A stretch of DNA of 64,000 bases from Bolinopsis microptera (taxonomy: Eukaryota > Ctenophora > Tentaculata > Lobata > Bolinopsidae): the NCBI RefSeq assembly GCF_026151205.1, contig NC_087076.1, positions 22,810,828 to 22,874,827 on the forward strand, in the 5' to 3' direction. The notes beneath the pieces are model-generated. The model was not told the DNA's origin and ran no database searches. It saw nothing but the letters and a program-made list of their open reading frames with translations. This document shows positions 50,901-59,700 of this stretch, piece by piece. Within the stretch, counting starts at the first letter, position 1. Every line of letters begins with the position of its first letter. Both the position numbers and the translations under genes were made by a program.

Positions 50901-53900
50901 TTCAATTAAAGCCCCCGAATTGTATCGCAAAGCAGTTTAACGAATTTTTCACCGATAAAAACAAAGCAAACAAACTTCTTTTGTCTTCGAAACTCATTTT
51001 GACGGACCAAATTTCATTTCATAACCAAATTAAATTTCATAATGAATTAACGAAATTCACACTTCAACATATGACCACCTGAATTTGAAGTCCATCCAGC
51101 TATAAAAACAGAGCAACAGAACAGTTATCTCATCCAAAAGACGAACTACAAAGATGATCTTCCTTCTCGCAACTCTCGCACTCGCAATTGCAGCGGACCC
51201 TCTCCGGAATGCTCTGCAGTCCCCGGAGGGAATAATGGCTCCTGTTCCGGAAGGAATGGCTCCTGTTCCGGAAGGAATGGCTCCTGTTCCGGAAGGAATG
51301 GCTCCTGTTCCGAAAGGAATGGCTCCAGTTCCGGACTTAGTCCCTACTGATATAAATAGTCCTGTTTCAGTCTGCAAAGATCTATGGTTTGGTTGCGACA
51401 GTAACAAATATCTCTGCTATAAAGCTCGTCATGCCCGTATTTGTAGGAAGAGCTGTGGCAAATGCTAAATCTCCTTAGACTGGTACATTGATCAACGAGA
51501 AGAAAGAGTCTTTAACTAGAATATTTCTCAATAATTTGATTCGGCTATGATTTATTAAACTAAATATAATTTGTTTCGTTTTATTGCATTACTATAATCA
51601 GAAAGGTTCACAGAGGGGGGGGGCACGAAACACGAGACTCTTCAATGTACTTTAAAATGACCGGAACCCGAAAGACCAAGTCCCCAAAGACTCACACTAT
51701 TCTACAGTAACAGAGGCCATGTGAGATACATGTGAGGCACATTGTACATGTGCGAGACAAACTGTACGTACAAGAACTGTAGGACTGTACATTTGAATGG
51801 GCCAGCTGAAGCACCACGTGCAGCTAAAGTACAACCTCATTACACTAGTCAACAACGAGTTAACAGCGAGACAGATCGGATATGACCATGGATAGGATAC
51901 GATATCGTTACAACATATTTATTAGTTTACCTTTTTAGCAACCCTCTTGAGTTCGTCTATTCGATACTGGAGCTCCTTTATCTCGAACTTCACTTCGTCT
52001 GACTCATCTCCCTCCAGTATGAGCACCTCCATCCGCGGCTTTATCAACTTGCAGCTGTATCCGATATTTATAGCGGTCTCTGGGGAGAGGAAGTTTGAAC
52101 GGCTCAGTAATTAGTTACTACAGTTTAGGGGACTACTTGGTTATTGTGAGTCACAATTTGTCACAACTTTTATCTTAGAATACAAACAAGTCTTCGTGTT
52201 TATGTTAGCGCTAAATAACAACCAAAGCCTAGAAAATATACATATTTTCAGAATGGACGTTAAAAGAGTAAACCATTCCAAAGCCACTCACCCTGTTTAT
52301 CACCAGTGAGAACCCAGATCTTAATACTTGCACGTGCAAGATTAGCAATAGTTTCCGGGACCCCGTCTTGAAGTTTATCCTCAATAGCACTAGATCCTAC
52401 CAGGTCCAGTTCTGTTTCTATCAGGTCCTGTGCTGCGTTTATCTGATCATCTCTGTCTTCTAGAGACAACCTGGGGTAGGTTCGGTTTAACCTCTCAATT
52501 TCATGACAAATCAAATTAGGTTCAGATCATTTTCTCGGCGGTCTGATATTAGATAAAAATATTTATATACGTTTACTAACTAAAATGTTTACTGATGTTT
52601 ACTAATGTTTACTAACTGAGCTTTCTCGAAGATAATCTCCCATTCTGCAAAATCCTGGTCAGATATTTCTTTACAAGCGATGATGAGAGTTCTTAAACCC
52701 TCTCTAGCGTAGAAGTTCATGTGATCCAGAGTAGCCTCTAACTTGGCCGGGTCGTTGTTGTTCAGAAGAGGAATCACTGTCGTGTCTGAAGAGAGGAGAG
52801 TTGAGGAAAAGAGACGGATTTTACATAATATGATGGAAATCTGTCATGATTTAAGAGGTACTATTTCGATTTGGTACTTGGTTATATTAATGATATTTAG
52901 ATAATTTTAACCAACACCAATTTGTTTTGGATGTTTTAACCTTTTTTCCTTTCGTCAGCAATGAAATCACGGTAATTAGAATTAAATCTAAATTCTTGAA
53001 CAAAAACATCATATAATATTTACAAGATAAGATTTGAATATTGTAAAGCATATAATTTCATTTCTTAATTTTAATTCTAATATTTCATGTTTTATTACCG
53101 GACGGCTTCAAATAAACTCATACTAATTTCACAAAGCATTGCCTTCAAGTTTTAACACTTCAAGTTCACACCTATTAGTAATACCTCCCTCACGAATTCA
53201 TTCTCAGAAACCTTAAGACTAAGTAACTACCTTCACCTTTCACCGTCCTAACACTATCTTAACATCAGCCAATCACAATTGAGAAACACGACTCACATGA
53301 CATTACTTTCACCTCCATAGCCGTCCGTGGTTACGATTGTAAAATAAGTCTGTCTGACCCGTTTTGTGAGATACGAATGAACTTGTGTTTAGTTCTCATA
53401 TTCTAATAAACCTTTGCTGACTTTACCTTTCAAGAAGTCAAACTAATATAACGAGTATCACTTTGTATTAGACGCCTAAAAAAGTACTTGAACTAATCCT
53501 CAAGATCCCGGTATAACACCAACCTCTACAATAGTAAACACTACACATAACAGGCTTTTATAAATTAAAACATACCAATGATTGCATTTTGACAAATTTG
53601 CTTAATCTACTGCACATCTGCATAATATCAAGATTGTGCGATTCAACTCCTGATGTCTGTCATATTTGCTTTTTAAACAATCAAGTTCCAAATCTTTAAC
53701 AGTAGTAATTACTAATTAAACGATAAGTTTGATGAAGGAGTTCACAGTGGCTGAATATCCTCCTCCTTCTTCTCCTGTCTCTTCACTGTAACATCAAACA
53801 ATCTCATCGCACCCACAGCTTTGACATGTTTAGGTGCCTTCACTGCATTCTTCGCTCTCAACACTTGCATACTCAAGGTGTCATCGTGCATTTTGAATAT

Positions 53901-56227
53901 GACGATTATTGTGAACGCTAGTATTATGATAGGTACAAACCACTGCAGCACTGTCAGTATCGGTTTAATGGGTTCGATAGGGTCGGACGGACGGGCTATC
54001 TGGTCAACAGCCCGCAGGAAACTGTCCGAGTATTTATCAATGATATCAGCCATTTCATCACCCACAGGTCTGATGAACTCCAGCATACTAAGAGGGATTC
54101 CAACAGAGTAAGTCTGTGTCACCCCCTTCGTAATGAGGGTATCTAGAAAGTGAGATAGTGTGTTGCGGTGTGTGTCCATTATTTCAACAGTTCGGGGAAC
54201 AGAGCTGTCCTTCTCGGGCATAGAGTCCATCCCTCGCACTACTCCGTAATGCGGCTCTTCAGATTCTTCTTCAGATTCTTTTGCTGCACCTTCTATTTCC
54301 TCATTCTTTACCTCCTGGTTAGCTTTTTCACGAGCTTTGTTCGCAATTTCAATTTGAATTTGTTCTTCTCGATTTTTAAAGAAATCCATGATGCCCGCGA
54401 GATTCGGTTTGGGGCTGGATATTAATGATTCTGAAAACCATGGAGGGATGAGCATAGCGCCAGTACTATCGTCCATTTGGTACCAGTGTATAGGATGAGT
54501 TGACTCTGCCACGATCTGCTCCACTAGATTTACCATAATCTGAGTTTCATTTTCCGAATACGGACCCAACCCATCAAAGAGCAGGTTACAAGTTTTAGAA
54601 CGGATGTTGTGGCTGGTGACCGTGGGTCTGGCATTGCGGTCCAAATTTACACCTTCACAGCTGAACTTATTCTTGGTAGAGCTATGTAAATTCTTGTTCC
54701 AAAATCTGTTAGGTTTGGAGATAGTGTGATGGTAGCCATCTGGGTTTGGCAGCGGGATAAAGTACAAGGTGTTCCTGGTAACCAGAGGGTGTATCTTATC
54801 GTACGTATCATTGTCATACTCCGTTATCTTGCCCATCATCTTCAAAATAAGTTTCATGGACGTCCAATGAGCTCCACTCCAACTGCCCATGAACACGTGT
54901 ACATATCGCTCTGGCCACCGGCTGTTAGGATACCTGGACACTTTGACAGCTTTTATCATCCTCCCTCCGGAACTCTCTCCTAGATCCAGCTCTGTAATCC
55001 ACGGATAGTGAAACACTGTCTCGTTTATGTAGTTTTCAATCGTTTCCACGTCCCAGATCTTCCCAAAATCAAACTTCTCGGGATCTGTGTTGTTGACTAG
55101 ATTAAGTTCTTCCGCAAATTCCAGAGTCCCGCTGACTACTTCTAAGCTATCTATTTCGTCTATGGTTTCGGTTATTTTATTATCTTTTAGTTCCTCTTCG
55201 AACCCTTTCATCCCATCAACCGTCATAGCTACACTAAGCGTTCTTTCCAGCACGTCTGACTTTGACAATCCCACTACGGCGTGATTAAGGGCAATCGGAA
55301 ATATCTTCCAGTAAGCAACTTCATTTTCAAATTTTAGCACTCGAAGTTTCAACCCCATTGAAACATACTCCGAGTTGGTGGTTTCTGCGTCAATCTCTAG
55401 CTGGGTGTATTCGTCATCACAAGTTACCAAGCAGAGGAGAGGGAAGATAAATAAGACAACTGAGAGCAACTGACGGTCCATGACAATTATCTAGAGATAA
55501 CAATGTTGAACACGGACTGACGTTACAGTGCGAAGATTGAAAATGGTTCGCGTTATCGAGAATTGAGATAGCATGTTTGAAAATTGATCTTGATGTGAGG
55601 CCTCAACACTCCCCACTCCCCACTCTACAGTCTACACTTTTAATCTTAACATGATAAAGGTGAACATGAAAAGTATGATTACACACGCTTAAAATATGGC
55701 ATTTAACGTCTATTTGAGAATTAAAACATTTTGAACATTAAAAAAACAAGGCTCGACTTACCAGCTCCTTTGCAGAAGAGTCTGATTTTACCGTCAGGGC
55801 ACCTCAAAATAATGCTCATCCTCTTACGAACGTTATCAAAGTCAAGAAGAGCTAACATTTCATACTCCTCTGTCACTCCCAGCAGGCTCATCGTCACTGT
55901 TTTCTGAGTGCGGGTCTGAAAATGAGTTCAGGTTTAACAAAAACACCGACAGCTCCATCTCATTCTGTGCTCTAGTCTCTACTCCCCAGATTTTCGGATT
56001 TGCGAAGACTGTGCACAAGCTGAGGTCGACATTCCAATGTCTGCTGCAATTAATAAAATACCAGTGGTCCCCTCCTTCCCCCCCCCGGCCCCCATGTTAC
56101 TCACCAGAAAAACGTAACCAAAGTTCCTGGCAGCAGTAAGAAGAGCTTCCTCGTCTGGACTCTGAGCTTGGTAGACGAGCTTACCGTCCTCCTCGGATGA
56201 CATGACGGTGTGGCAGAGGGACAGAAC
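38173..56227 (-). CDS. P4-ATPase phospholipid flippase, 3' fourteen exons
   Basis: Exons, 5' to 3': 56227-56105, 55915-55762, 52785-52617, 52470-52292, 52079-51931, 43687-43544, 43395-43290, 42978-42632, 42331-42131, 41981-41838, 41680-41549, 39934-39817, 39555-39404, 38331-38173. They total 2277 nt (758 codons and stop) with phase kept. P4-ATPases move aminophospholipids to the cytosolic leaflet, usually with a CDC50 partner. Seen: [72 protein letters not shown]5-TM10 and a C-tail with [11 protein letters not shown]. The phosphorylated DKTGT segment and TM1-TM4 lie upstream, outside the window. Class 1 (ATP8-like) is the best guess. Introns host five other gene units. Confidence 0.93.
39142..39216. 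promoter_or_regulatory. Three evenly spaced CREs with E-boxes
   Basis: TGACGTCA at 39168, 39189 and 39209 (21 and 20 bp apart, two helical turns), plus CACGTG at 39142 and 39164. It sits in the last flippase intron. The even spacing suggests a composite CREB/ATF element, possibly an enhancer. Confidence 0.55.
39696..39802. repeat. 15-bp tandem repeat (GTTAATTACCGACTA)n
   Basis: Seven copies, beside the donor of the flippase exon that ends at 39817. Confidence 0.95.
40684..40800. repeat. Half copy of the 34688 foldback family
   Basis: Shares CAAATTATTTGTTATA and GTGTTGAAAGTATTAAAA with 34688-34836, then repeats TTGCTACATATCATAT twice. In a flippase intron. Confidence 0.6.
42131..43687 (-). 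CDS. Flippase exons: hinge and TM5-TM8
   Basis: 43687-43544 [16 protein letters not shown]...CCRVTPLQK; 43395-43290 [10 protein letters not shown]...[12 protein letters not shown]; 42978-42632 [40 protein letters not shown] and the TM5-TM6 pair; 42331-42131 [20 protein letters not shown] and TM7-TM8. The GDGANDV hinge is intact. Confidence 0.94.
42521..42600. repeat. 12-bp tandem repeat (ATTATGCTAATA)n
   Basis: About six copies, starting 31 bases past the donor of the 42978-42632 flippase exon. Confidence 0.95.
43162..43283. repeat. Duplicate of a flippase exon end plus 11-bp array
   Basis: 43162-43209 copies the last part of the 43395-43290 exon (encoding [13 protein letters not shown]) with its donor. 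43210-43283 is (GGTGTTACTAA)n. A further array of the same unit is at about 43424-43482. Confidence 0.9.
43690..44020. repeat. Three copies of a flippase exon start and acceptor
   Basis: 43731-43791, 43860-43919 and 43956-44016 each repeat about 61 bp: acceptor, first 17 codons ([17 protein letters not shown]) and a few bases. They are separated by (GGTGTTACTAA)n. The full exon is 43687-43544. Confidence 0.92.
44827..44880 (+). promoter_or_regulatory. Promoter of protease gene 1
   Basis: TATAAAA at 44874-44880, 45 bases before the ATG. Upstream CACACTTTACCATATGACCA is shared with the same positions before the two related genes at 49075 and 51154. Confidence 0.75.
44925..46091 (+). CDS. Papain-family cysteine protease with C-terminal ShKT domain
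   Basis: Intronless, 388 codons. Signal peptide 1-14 ([14 protein letters not shown]); I29 inhibitor propeptide about 25-85 ([23 protein letters not shown]); mature C1A domain from about 113 with oxyanion Gln129, catalytic Cys135 ([11 protein letters not shown]), His272 (NHAVTMVGF) and Asn288 (IKNSWG). A Pro-rich linker of PNPTDG repeats (325-356) leads to a six-Cys ShKT domain ending MKTCGKC. It is probably a secreted, self-activated cathepsin L-like protease used in digestion or a secretory cell; site of use is inferred. It lies antisense in a flippase intron. Confidence 0.95.
   Translation: MIFLLATLALASAADPLRNALQSPAGMAKLFNHFESEQGRVYDSNEAKLRFRLFRKNVQEVVETNEQDLGWTAGLNFFSDLTEDEKKQYLGFNSSMEHPVGAQLPPSDAPLAGPIDWRQKGGVTGVKNQGSCGSCWTFGAVGSIEGVHKKETGSLVTFAEQELLDCVYEGKRDGCQGGWMQDCFTLMQKTQRLAPSSAVSYRGRDGSCNYGGKANGLKAKVTGQYAVPASESGHMSGLTRGPIAVAFEVTSACQQYRSGVLKDNSCRGQANHAVTMVGFNSEKFMIKNSWGASWGSSGYVYMARNHDNCSLYKHSAIITLSGSGPDPKPTDAPKPDPTDGPNPTDGPNPTDGPDPECKDIAATRQCQIQKDWICKYQEKLCMKTCGKC
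46092..47155. other. Degenerate duplication after protease gene 1
   Basis: 46218-46450 and 46582-46780 are diverged copies (both have GAACAGGCCTCAGA and GAAGAATTTCACAC). 46975-47004 is (CTC)n. A TATA-like AATAAATAG lies at about 47012. Confidence 0.6.
47156..47344 (+). CDS. Signal peptide plus Pro/Asp-rich linker; ShKT part eroded
   Basis: 63 codons: [20 protein letters not shown] then [19 protein letters not shown]-type repeats like the linker of the protease genes, ending WRLNKD. An upstream in-frame ATG at 47114 exists, but 47156 gives the better leader. Downstream frames hold stray Cys codons but no intact ShKT. Either a very small secreted peptide or a decayed family member. Confidence 0.4.
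   Translation: MQLLGCLLVVLVINPISSRSSPYPGPDPTDLPEPSDGPDPTDPNEPTAGPDPNGTVWRLNKD
47345..48960. other. Non-coding stretch between cluster genes
   Basis: Short tandem scraps (GTAGTCATGG repeats at 47583-47640). From about 48560 the sequence is similar to the 5' flanks of the other cluster genes (44480-44800, 50930-51060). No gene seen. Confidence 0.4.
48966..49016 (+). promoter_or_regulatory. Promoter of protease copy 2
   Basis: TATAAAA at 49010-49016, with CACACTTCACCATATGACCG upstream and the leader CAACAGAACAGTTATCTCAT shared with the 51154 gene. Confidence 0.7.
49075..50197 (+). pseudogene. Second protease-ShKT copy broken by two 1-nt deletions
   Basis: Compared with gene 1, one base is missing near 49143 (after the ALxx-PP region of the propeptide start) and another near 49321 (within the LTED codons). 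The propeptide is therefore split over three frames. From 49358 to the TAG the mature domain is open, with [29 protein letters not shown] and an intact six-Cys ShKT end. Two independent one-base losses could be real decay or assembly indels. A poly-A signal AATAAA is at about 50423. Confidence 0.75.
50198..51060. other. Spacer between protease copy 2 and the ShKT peptide gene
   Basis: 50563-50850 is an open frame with no recognisable domain and no promoter like its neighbours. 50930-51060 resembles the cluster's 5' flank. Nothing supportable as a gene. Confidence 0.4.
51056..51107 (+). promoter_or_regulatory. Promoter of the ShKT peptide gene
   Basis: TATAAAA at 51101-51107, preceded by CACACTTCAACATATGACCA, as before the two protease copies. 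Confidence 0.7.
51154..51468 (+). CDS. Secreted ShKT peptide derived from the protease family
   Basis: 104 codons. The first 25 residues ([20 protein letters not shown]...) match the signal and start of the protease pre-propeptide. The protease domain is absent. In its place is a 7-residue repeat, MAPVPEG, in about five near copies (21-nt units), then a six-Cys ShKT domain (Cys 74, 81, 88, 97, 101, 104) ending KSCGKC. Some ShKT peptides block potassium channels, but many do not, and no such activity can be read from this sequence. Promoter and leader match the proteases, so expression is probably in the same cells. Confidence 0.85.
   Translation: MIFLLATLALAIAADPLRNALQSPEGIMAPVPEGMAPVPEGMAPVPEGMAPVPKGMAPVPDLVPTDINSPVSVCKDLWFGCDSNKYLCYKARHARICRKSCGKC
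51469..51930. other. 3' flank of the ShKT peptide gene
   Basis: A short poly-G run at 51617 and a TGTGAGATACATGTGAGGCA-type repeat at about 51720. No gene. Confidence 0.4.
51931..52785 (-). CDS. Flippase exons: nucleotide-binding and P-domain
   Basis: 52785-52617 carries [18 protein letters not shown]. 52470-52292 carries [20 protein letters not shown] and [11 protein letters not shown]. 52079-51931 carries [17 protein letters not shown] and a charged helix ending RVAKK. The next intron is 8.2 kb and holds the protease/ShKT cluster on the other strand. Confidence 0.92.
52790..53740. other. Flippase intron sequence before the carboxypeptidase-like gene end
   Basis: AT-rich, no exon or repeat recognised. 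Confidence 0.4.
53742..55481 (-). CDS. Membrane-anchored M14 carboxypeptidase-like protein, catalytically degenerate
   Basis: Intronless, 579 codons. Signal peptide about 1-20 ([17 protein letters not shown]). M14-like core about 155-480 with [26 protein letters not shown] (244-250), [17 protein letters not shown] and GPYSENET. A helix at about 511-530 ([20 protein letters not shown]) and a basic tail make it type I. In active M14 enzymes zinc is held by H-x-x-E and a later His, and a Glu sits in the Y-x-V-E-L motif. Here H205 is followed by W-T-S with no Glu, the second His position is in MDDSTGAML, and the Glu is Gly in YSVGIP. It is therefore probably a pseudoenzyme. It also has an acidic insert ([18 protein letters not shown]). 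It sits in a flippase intron on the same strand. Confidence 0.85.
   Translation of the reverse strand: MDRQLLSVVLFIFPLLCLVTCDDEYTQLEIDAETTNSEYVSMGLKLRVLKFENEVAYWKIFPIALNHAVVGLSKSDVLERTLSVAMTVDGMKGFEEELKDNKITETIDEIDSLEVVSGTLEFAEELNLVNNTDPEKFDFGKIWDVETIENYINETVFHYPWITELDLGESSGGRMIKAVKVSRYPNSRWPERYVHVFMGSWSGAHWTSMKLILKMMGKITEYDNDTYDKIHPLVTRNTLYFIPLPNPDGYHHTISKPNRFWNKNLHSSTKNKFSCEGVNLDRNARPTVTSHNIRSKTCNLLFDGLGPYSENETQIMVNLVEQIVAESTHPIHWYQMDDSTGAMLIPPWFSESLISSPKPNLAGIMDFFKNREEQIQIEIANKAREKANQEVKNEEIEGAAKESEEESEEPHYGVVRGMDSMPEKDSSVPRTVEIMDTHRNTLSHFLDTLITKGVTQTYSVGIPLSMLEFIRPVGDEMADIIDKYSDSFLRAVDQIARPSDPIEPIKPILTVLQWFVPIIILAFTIIVIFKMHDDTLSMQVLRAKNAVKAPKHVKAVGAMRLFDVTVKRQEKKEEDIQPL
55762..56227 (-). 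CDS. Flippase exons: nucleotide-binding domain start
   Basis: 56227-56105 reads [20 protein letters not shown] then [20 protein letters not shown]; 55915-55762 reads [20 protein letters not shown] to FCKGA. The first exon's acceptor is the source of the 31/44-bp array beginning at 56228. Confidence 0.93.
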
Positions 56228-56700
56228 CTGAAACAATACTCTGTTAGCAGGACTAGTGAGGGACAGAACCTGAAACAGAGAGAGATTTTAATCTCTTGTG
56301 GCAGAGGGACAGAACCTGAAACAATACTCTGTTAGAGGGACAGAACCTGAAACAATACTCTGTTAGAGGGACAGAACCTGAAACAATACTCTGTTAGAGG
56401 GACAGAACCTGAAACAGAGAGAGATTAATCTCTTGTGGCAGAGGGACAGAACCTGAAACAGAGAGAGATTAATCTCTTGTGGCAGAGGGACAGAACCTGA
56501 AACAATACTCTGTTAGAGGGACAGAACCTGAAACAATACTCTGTTAGAGGGACAGAACCTGAAACAATACTCTGTTAGAGGGACAGAACCTGAAACAATA
56601 CTCTGTTAGAGGGACAGAACCTGAAACAATACTCTGTTAGAGGGACAGAACCTGAAACAATACTCTGTTAGAGGGACAGAACCTGAAACAATACTCTGTT
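56228..56700. repeat. 31/44-bp array made from a flippase splice acceptor
   Basis: Units GAGGGACAGAACCTGAAACA + ATACTCTGTTA (31 bp) and a longer type with GAGAGATTAATCTCTTGTGG. Read on the minus strand each is polypyrimidine-CAG plus the first 12-18 bases of the 56227 exon (GTTCTGTCCCTCTGCCAC). About 14 acceptor copies lie upstream of the true exon. Confidence 0.95.
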
Positions 56701-56940
56701 GGGGGGGGTGACATGTCCGTCTATGTCCGCCTATGTCCTGTCCTTTTTGGATTCTATGAGACAACGGACGTGTTTTTTGGGACATTGGCGGACACGGACG
56801 GACATTGGCGGACTCGGACGGACTCGGACGGACATTGGCGGACTCGGACGGACATTGGCGGACCCGGACGGACATTGGCGGACTTGGATGGACATTAGTG
56901 GACATTAGCGGACATTGGTGGACATTAGCGGACAAACATT
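56701..56940. repeat. GTCCGCC-family repeat with GGACATTGGC array
   Basis: Starts with poly-G and TGACATGTCCGTCTATGTCC, has the core TTTTTGGATTCTATGAGACA, then a GGCGGACTCGGACGGACATT tandem part and ends AGCGGACAAACATTTT. Left edge of a 6.5-kb block inserted in the acceptor-derived array. Confidence 0.8.
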
Positions 56941-57330
56941 TTGAGGACTGAAGAGTACTGAAGAGTACTGAAGAGTACTGAGGAGGATGGCTGAGAAGGA
57001 TGGCTGAGAAGGATGGCTGAGGAGGATGGCTGAGGAGGATGACTGAGGAGGATGACTGAGGAGGATGACTGAGAGGGAGGAGAAGGATCAGGAAAACCCA
57101 GGAGGAGGAGGAGGAGGAGGACCCAGAAGGAGGACCTAGGAGGAGGAGGAGGAGAACTGAGGAGGATGACTGAGGAGGAGGAGGACTCAGGAGGAGGACT
57201 GAGGAGGACTGAGAAGGAGGAGGACTGAGGAGGATGGCTAAGGAGGATGGCTGAGGAGGATGACTGAGAGGAGGAGGAAGAGGAGGAAGAGGACTGAGGA
57301 GGAGGAGGAGAAGGACTGAGGATAAGGTTT
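56941..57330. repeat. GGA-rich low-complexity DNA, first block
   Basis: GAGGAGGATGACTGAGGAGG-type units. On the minus strand it gives Ser/Pro/Leu-rich frames that are not genes. Confidence 0.9.
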
Positions 57331-57564
57331 TTTTTTTACAAATGTCTCAGACCCATAGCTAGATCTGTGAATTTTAGGCAGACCCACTCGACAGCGGCCA
57401 AATTTTGCGCATTATGAGCCCCAAGCCCGATACCCACTTTGCCTCCCAATTATATTATCATCTCGTAACTTCATAAAGAAGGTTCCGTTATTCATTTAAA
57501 GATTAAGTTTTTTCGATTCTGGGCACGTAGCCCGACACGACACGTAGCCGGGGCGAAGCTCGTT

Positions 57565-58825
57565 CGGTTGGCTAGGGAGGGGGGAAGGCGAAGCCCCCCA
57601 GAAAATTTTTGAGAAATTATGTGTTTTAGACGACATTTGGCATTAAAGAAATTTGTAGGACAGTAATAATCAGACATCACAATAATACAGAGTTGGGGGG
57701 CTAGGGGGGCGCAGCCCTGGCCTTCGGAACATTTTTGAGAAATAGGGTGTTCCAGACGACATTTGTAGGACAGCAATAATCAGACATTACAATAATACAA
57801 GGTTGGTGGGCCGGGCTGGGGGGCGCAACCCCCGGAAAATTTTTGAGAAATAGGGTGATTCAGACGACATTTGGCATTAAAGAAATTTGTAGGACAGCAA
57901 TAATCATACATCAGAATAATATAAAGTTGGTGGGCAAGGGGAGCGAACCCTCAGGAAAATTTTTGAGAAATAGGGTGATTAAAACGGCATTTGGCATTAA
58001 AGAAATTTGGGGACAGTAATAATCAGACATCACAATAATATAAAGTTGGGGGGCCGGGGGGGGCGCAGCCCCCCAGAAAATTTTTGAGAAATAATGTGTT
58101 TTAGACGACATATGGCATTAAAGAAATTTGTAGGACAGTAATAATCAGACATCACAATAATACAAAGTTGGGAGGCTAGGGGGGCGCACCCCCCGGAAAA
58201 TTTTTGAGAAATAGGGTGATTCAGACGATATTAGGCATTAAAGAAATTAGTAGGGCAGTAATAATCAGACATCACAATAATATAAAGTTGGTTGGCTAGG
58301 GAGGGGGGGGCGCAGCCAATCAGAAAATTTTTGAGAAATTATGTGTTTTAGACGACATTTGGCATTAAAGAAATTTGTAGGACAGTAATTATAATCAGAC
58401 ATCACAATAATACAAAGTTGGAGGGCTAGGCAGGCGCAGCCCTGGCCTTCGGAAAATTTTTGAGAAATAGGGTGTTCCAGACGACATTTGTGGGACAGCA
58501 ATAATCAGACATTACAATAATACAAGGTTGGTGGGCTGGGGGGGCGCAGTAATAATCAGACATCACAATAATATAAAGTTGGGGGACTGGGGGGGGGGGG
58601 GGGGGGGCGCAGCCCCCAAGAAAATTTTTAGAAATTATTTGTTTTAGACGACATTAGGCATTAAAGAAATTTGTAGGACGGCGATAATACAAAGTTGGGG
58701 GTGCAGCCCCCGAAAAAAATTTGAGAAATAGGGTGTTTCAGACGACATTAGGCATTAGAAATTTGTAATTTCAGACATCACAATAATACAAAGTTGGGGG
58801 CTAGGGGGGAACTCAGTACTTGTCA
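57565..58825. repeat. 120-bp satellite, about ten copies
   Basis: Each unit has GAAAATTTTTGAGAAATAGG, GCATTAAAGAAATTTGTAGG, CAGTAATAATCAGACATCAC and a variable poly-G/GGGGCGCAGCCCC piece (longest G run about 58589-58607). Confidence 0.92.
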
Positions 58826-59700
58826 CATTGAATTGAATAAGTACATATTGTATAGTGGGATTTGGGAATAATTTACGAAATGCTAAAGTCGATTGCCTGT
58901 CGTGTCGTTTTATCAAACAGTCATAAACACATCCCACTTACCAGGCGACCATGGGGACTAGGGGGCTTATTTTTTTTGGGGTTCAATTTTTTTCCGGGGG
59001 TCTTCCCCTTGGCTACGTGTCTGCATTCTAGTTGCCAGACCCACTCTATTAGAGTGCAGACTCAACATTTTGGTTGCCAGACCCACTATTCTAGAGTCCA
59101 GACCCACAATTCTGGTTGTCATATTTTTTTTTTTTTTTTTTTGTTCAGGGAGCAGGCTTGCCACATAGGTCCAGGAGTACCGAACGTTTAGGCAGGGTGC
59201 TAGGTTATGGAACACACTCAACTAGTATAGGTAGTCTGAGAGTCCGAAATCTCCAAAAGGAGATGTCATCAGAGTGTGATCCACTGCCTGACTAACCTGT
59301 GGGTAGAGTTCATTAGACTCTATTATGATGACAGGTAGTATCTTCTGTATGTTGCTGAGATCCAGTGTCCATGGTACCTATCACCTATCTAGATAATAAT
59401 AACAAAATGGGAGGCTCTATTTGTCCAAGTGTGCTTCAAATTAAACTGATAAATAAAATACAAATTTGAATTTAAAAATTTTTAAAACCAATAATAGATA
59501 TAAGGATAAATACCTTGACTGAAATAGTGAATGTCTCTGAAGAAGTAGAGACGTAGAACTTGTTACGACACGATATAATGCTGAAAGAAAGCCTGTCTCT
59601 GAAGAAGGAGAGACAATAAAACAAGATGCGACACGGTATGTTGAAATAAAGCCTGTCTCTGAAGAAGGAGAGACGACACGGTTGTCATATCTCCTATATT
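58826..59700. other. Mixed sequence between satellites
   Basis: 59025-59130 is a short stretch of the 59700 minisatellite; 59525-59690 repeats GCCTGTCTCTGAAGAAGGAG about three times. At about 59290-59375 on the minus strand, LDLSNIQKILPVIIIESNEL lies between an AG and a GT; it may be an exon or a LINE scrap, and I could not place it. Confidence 0.35.
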
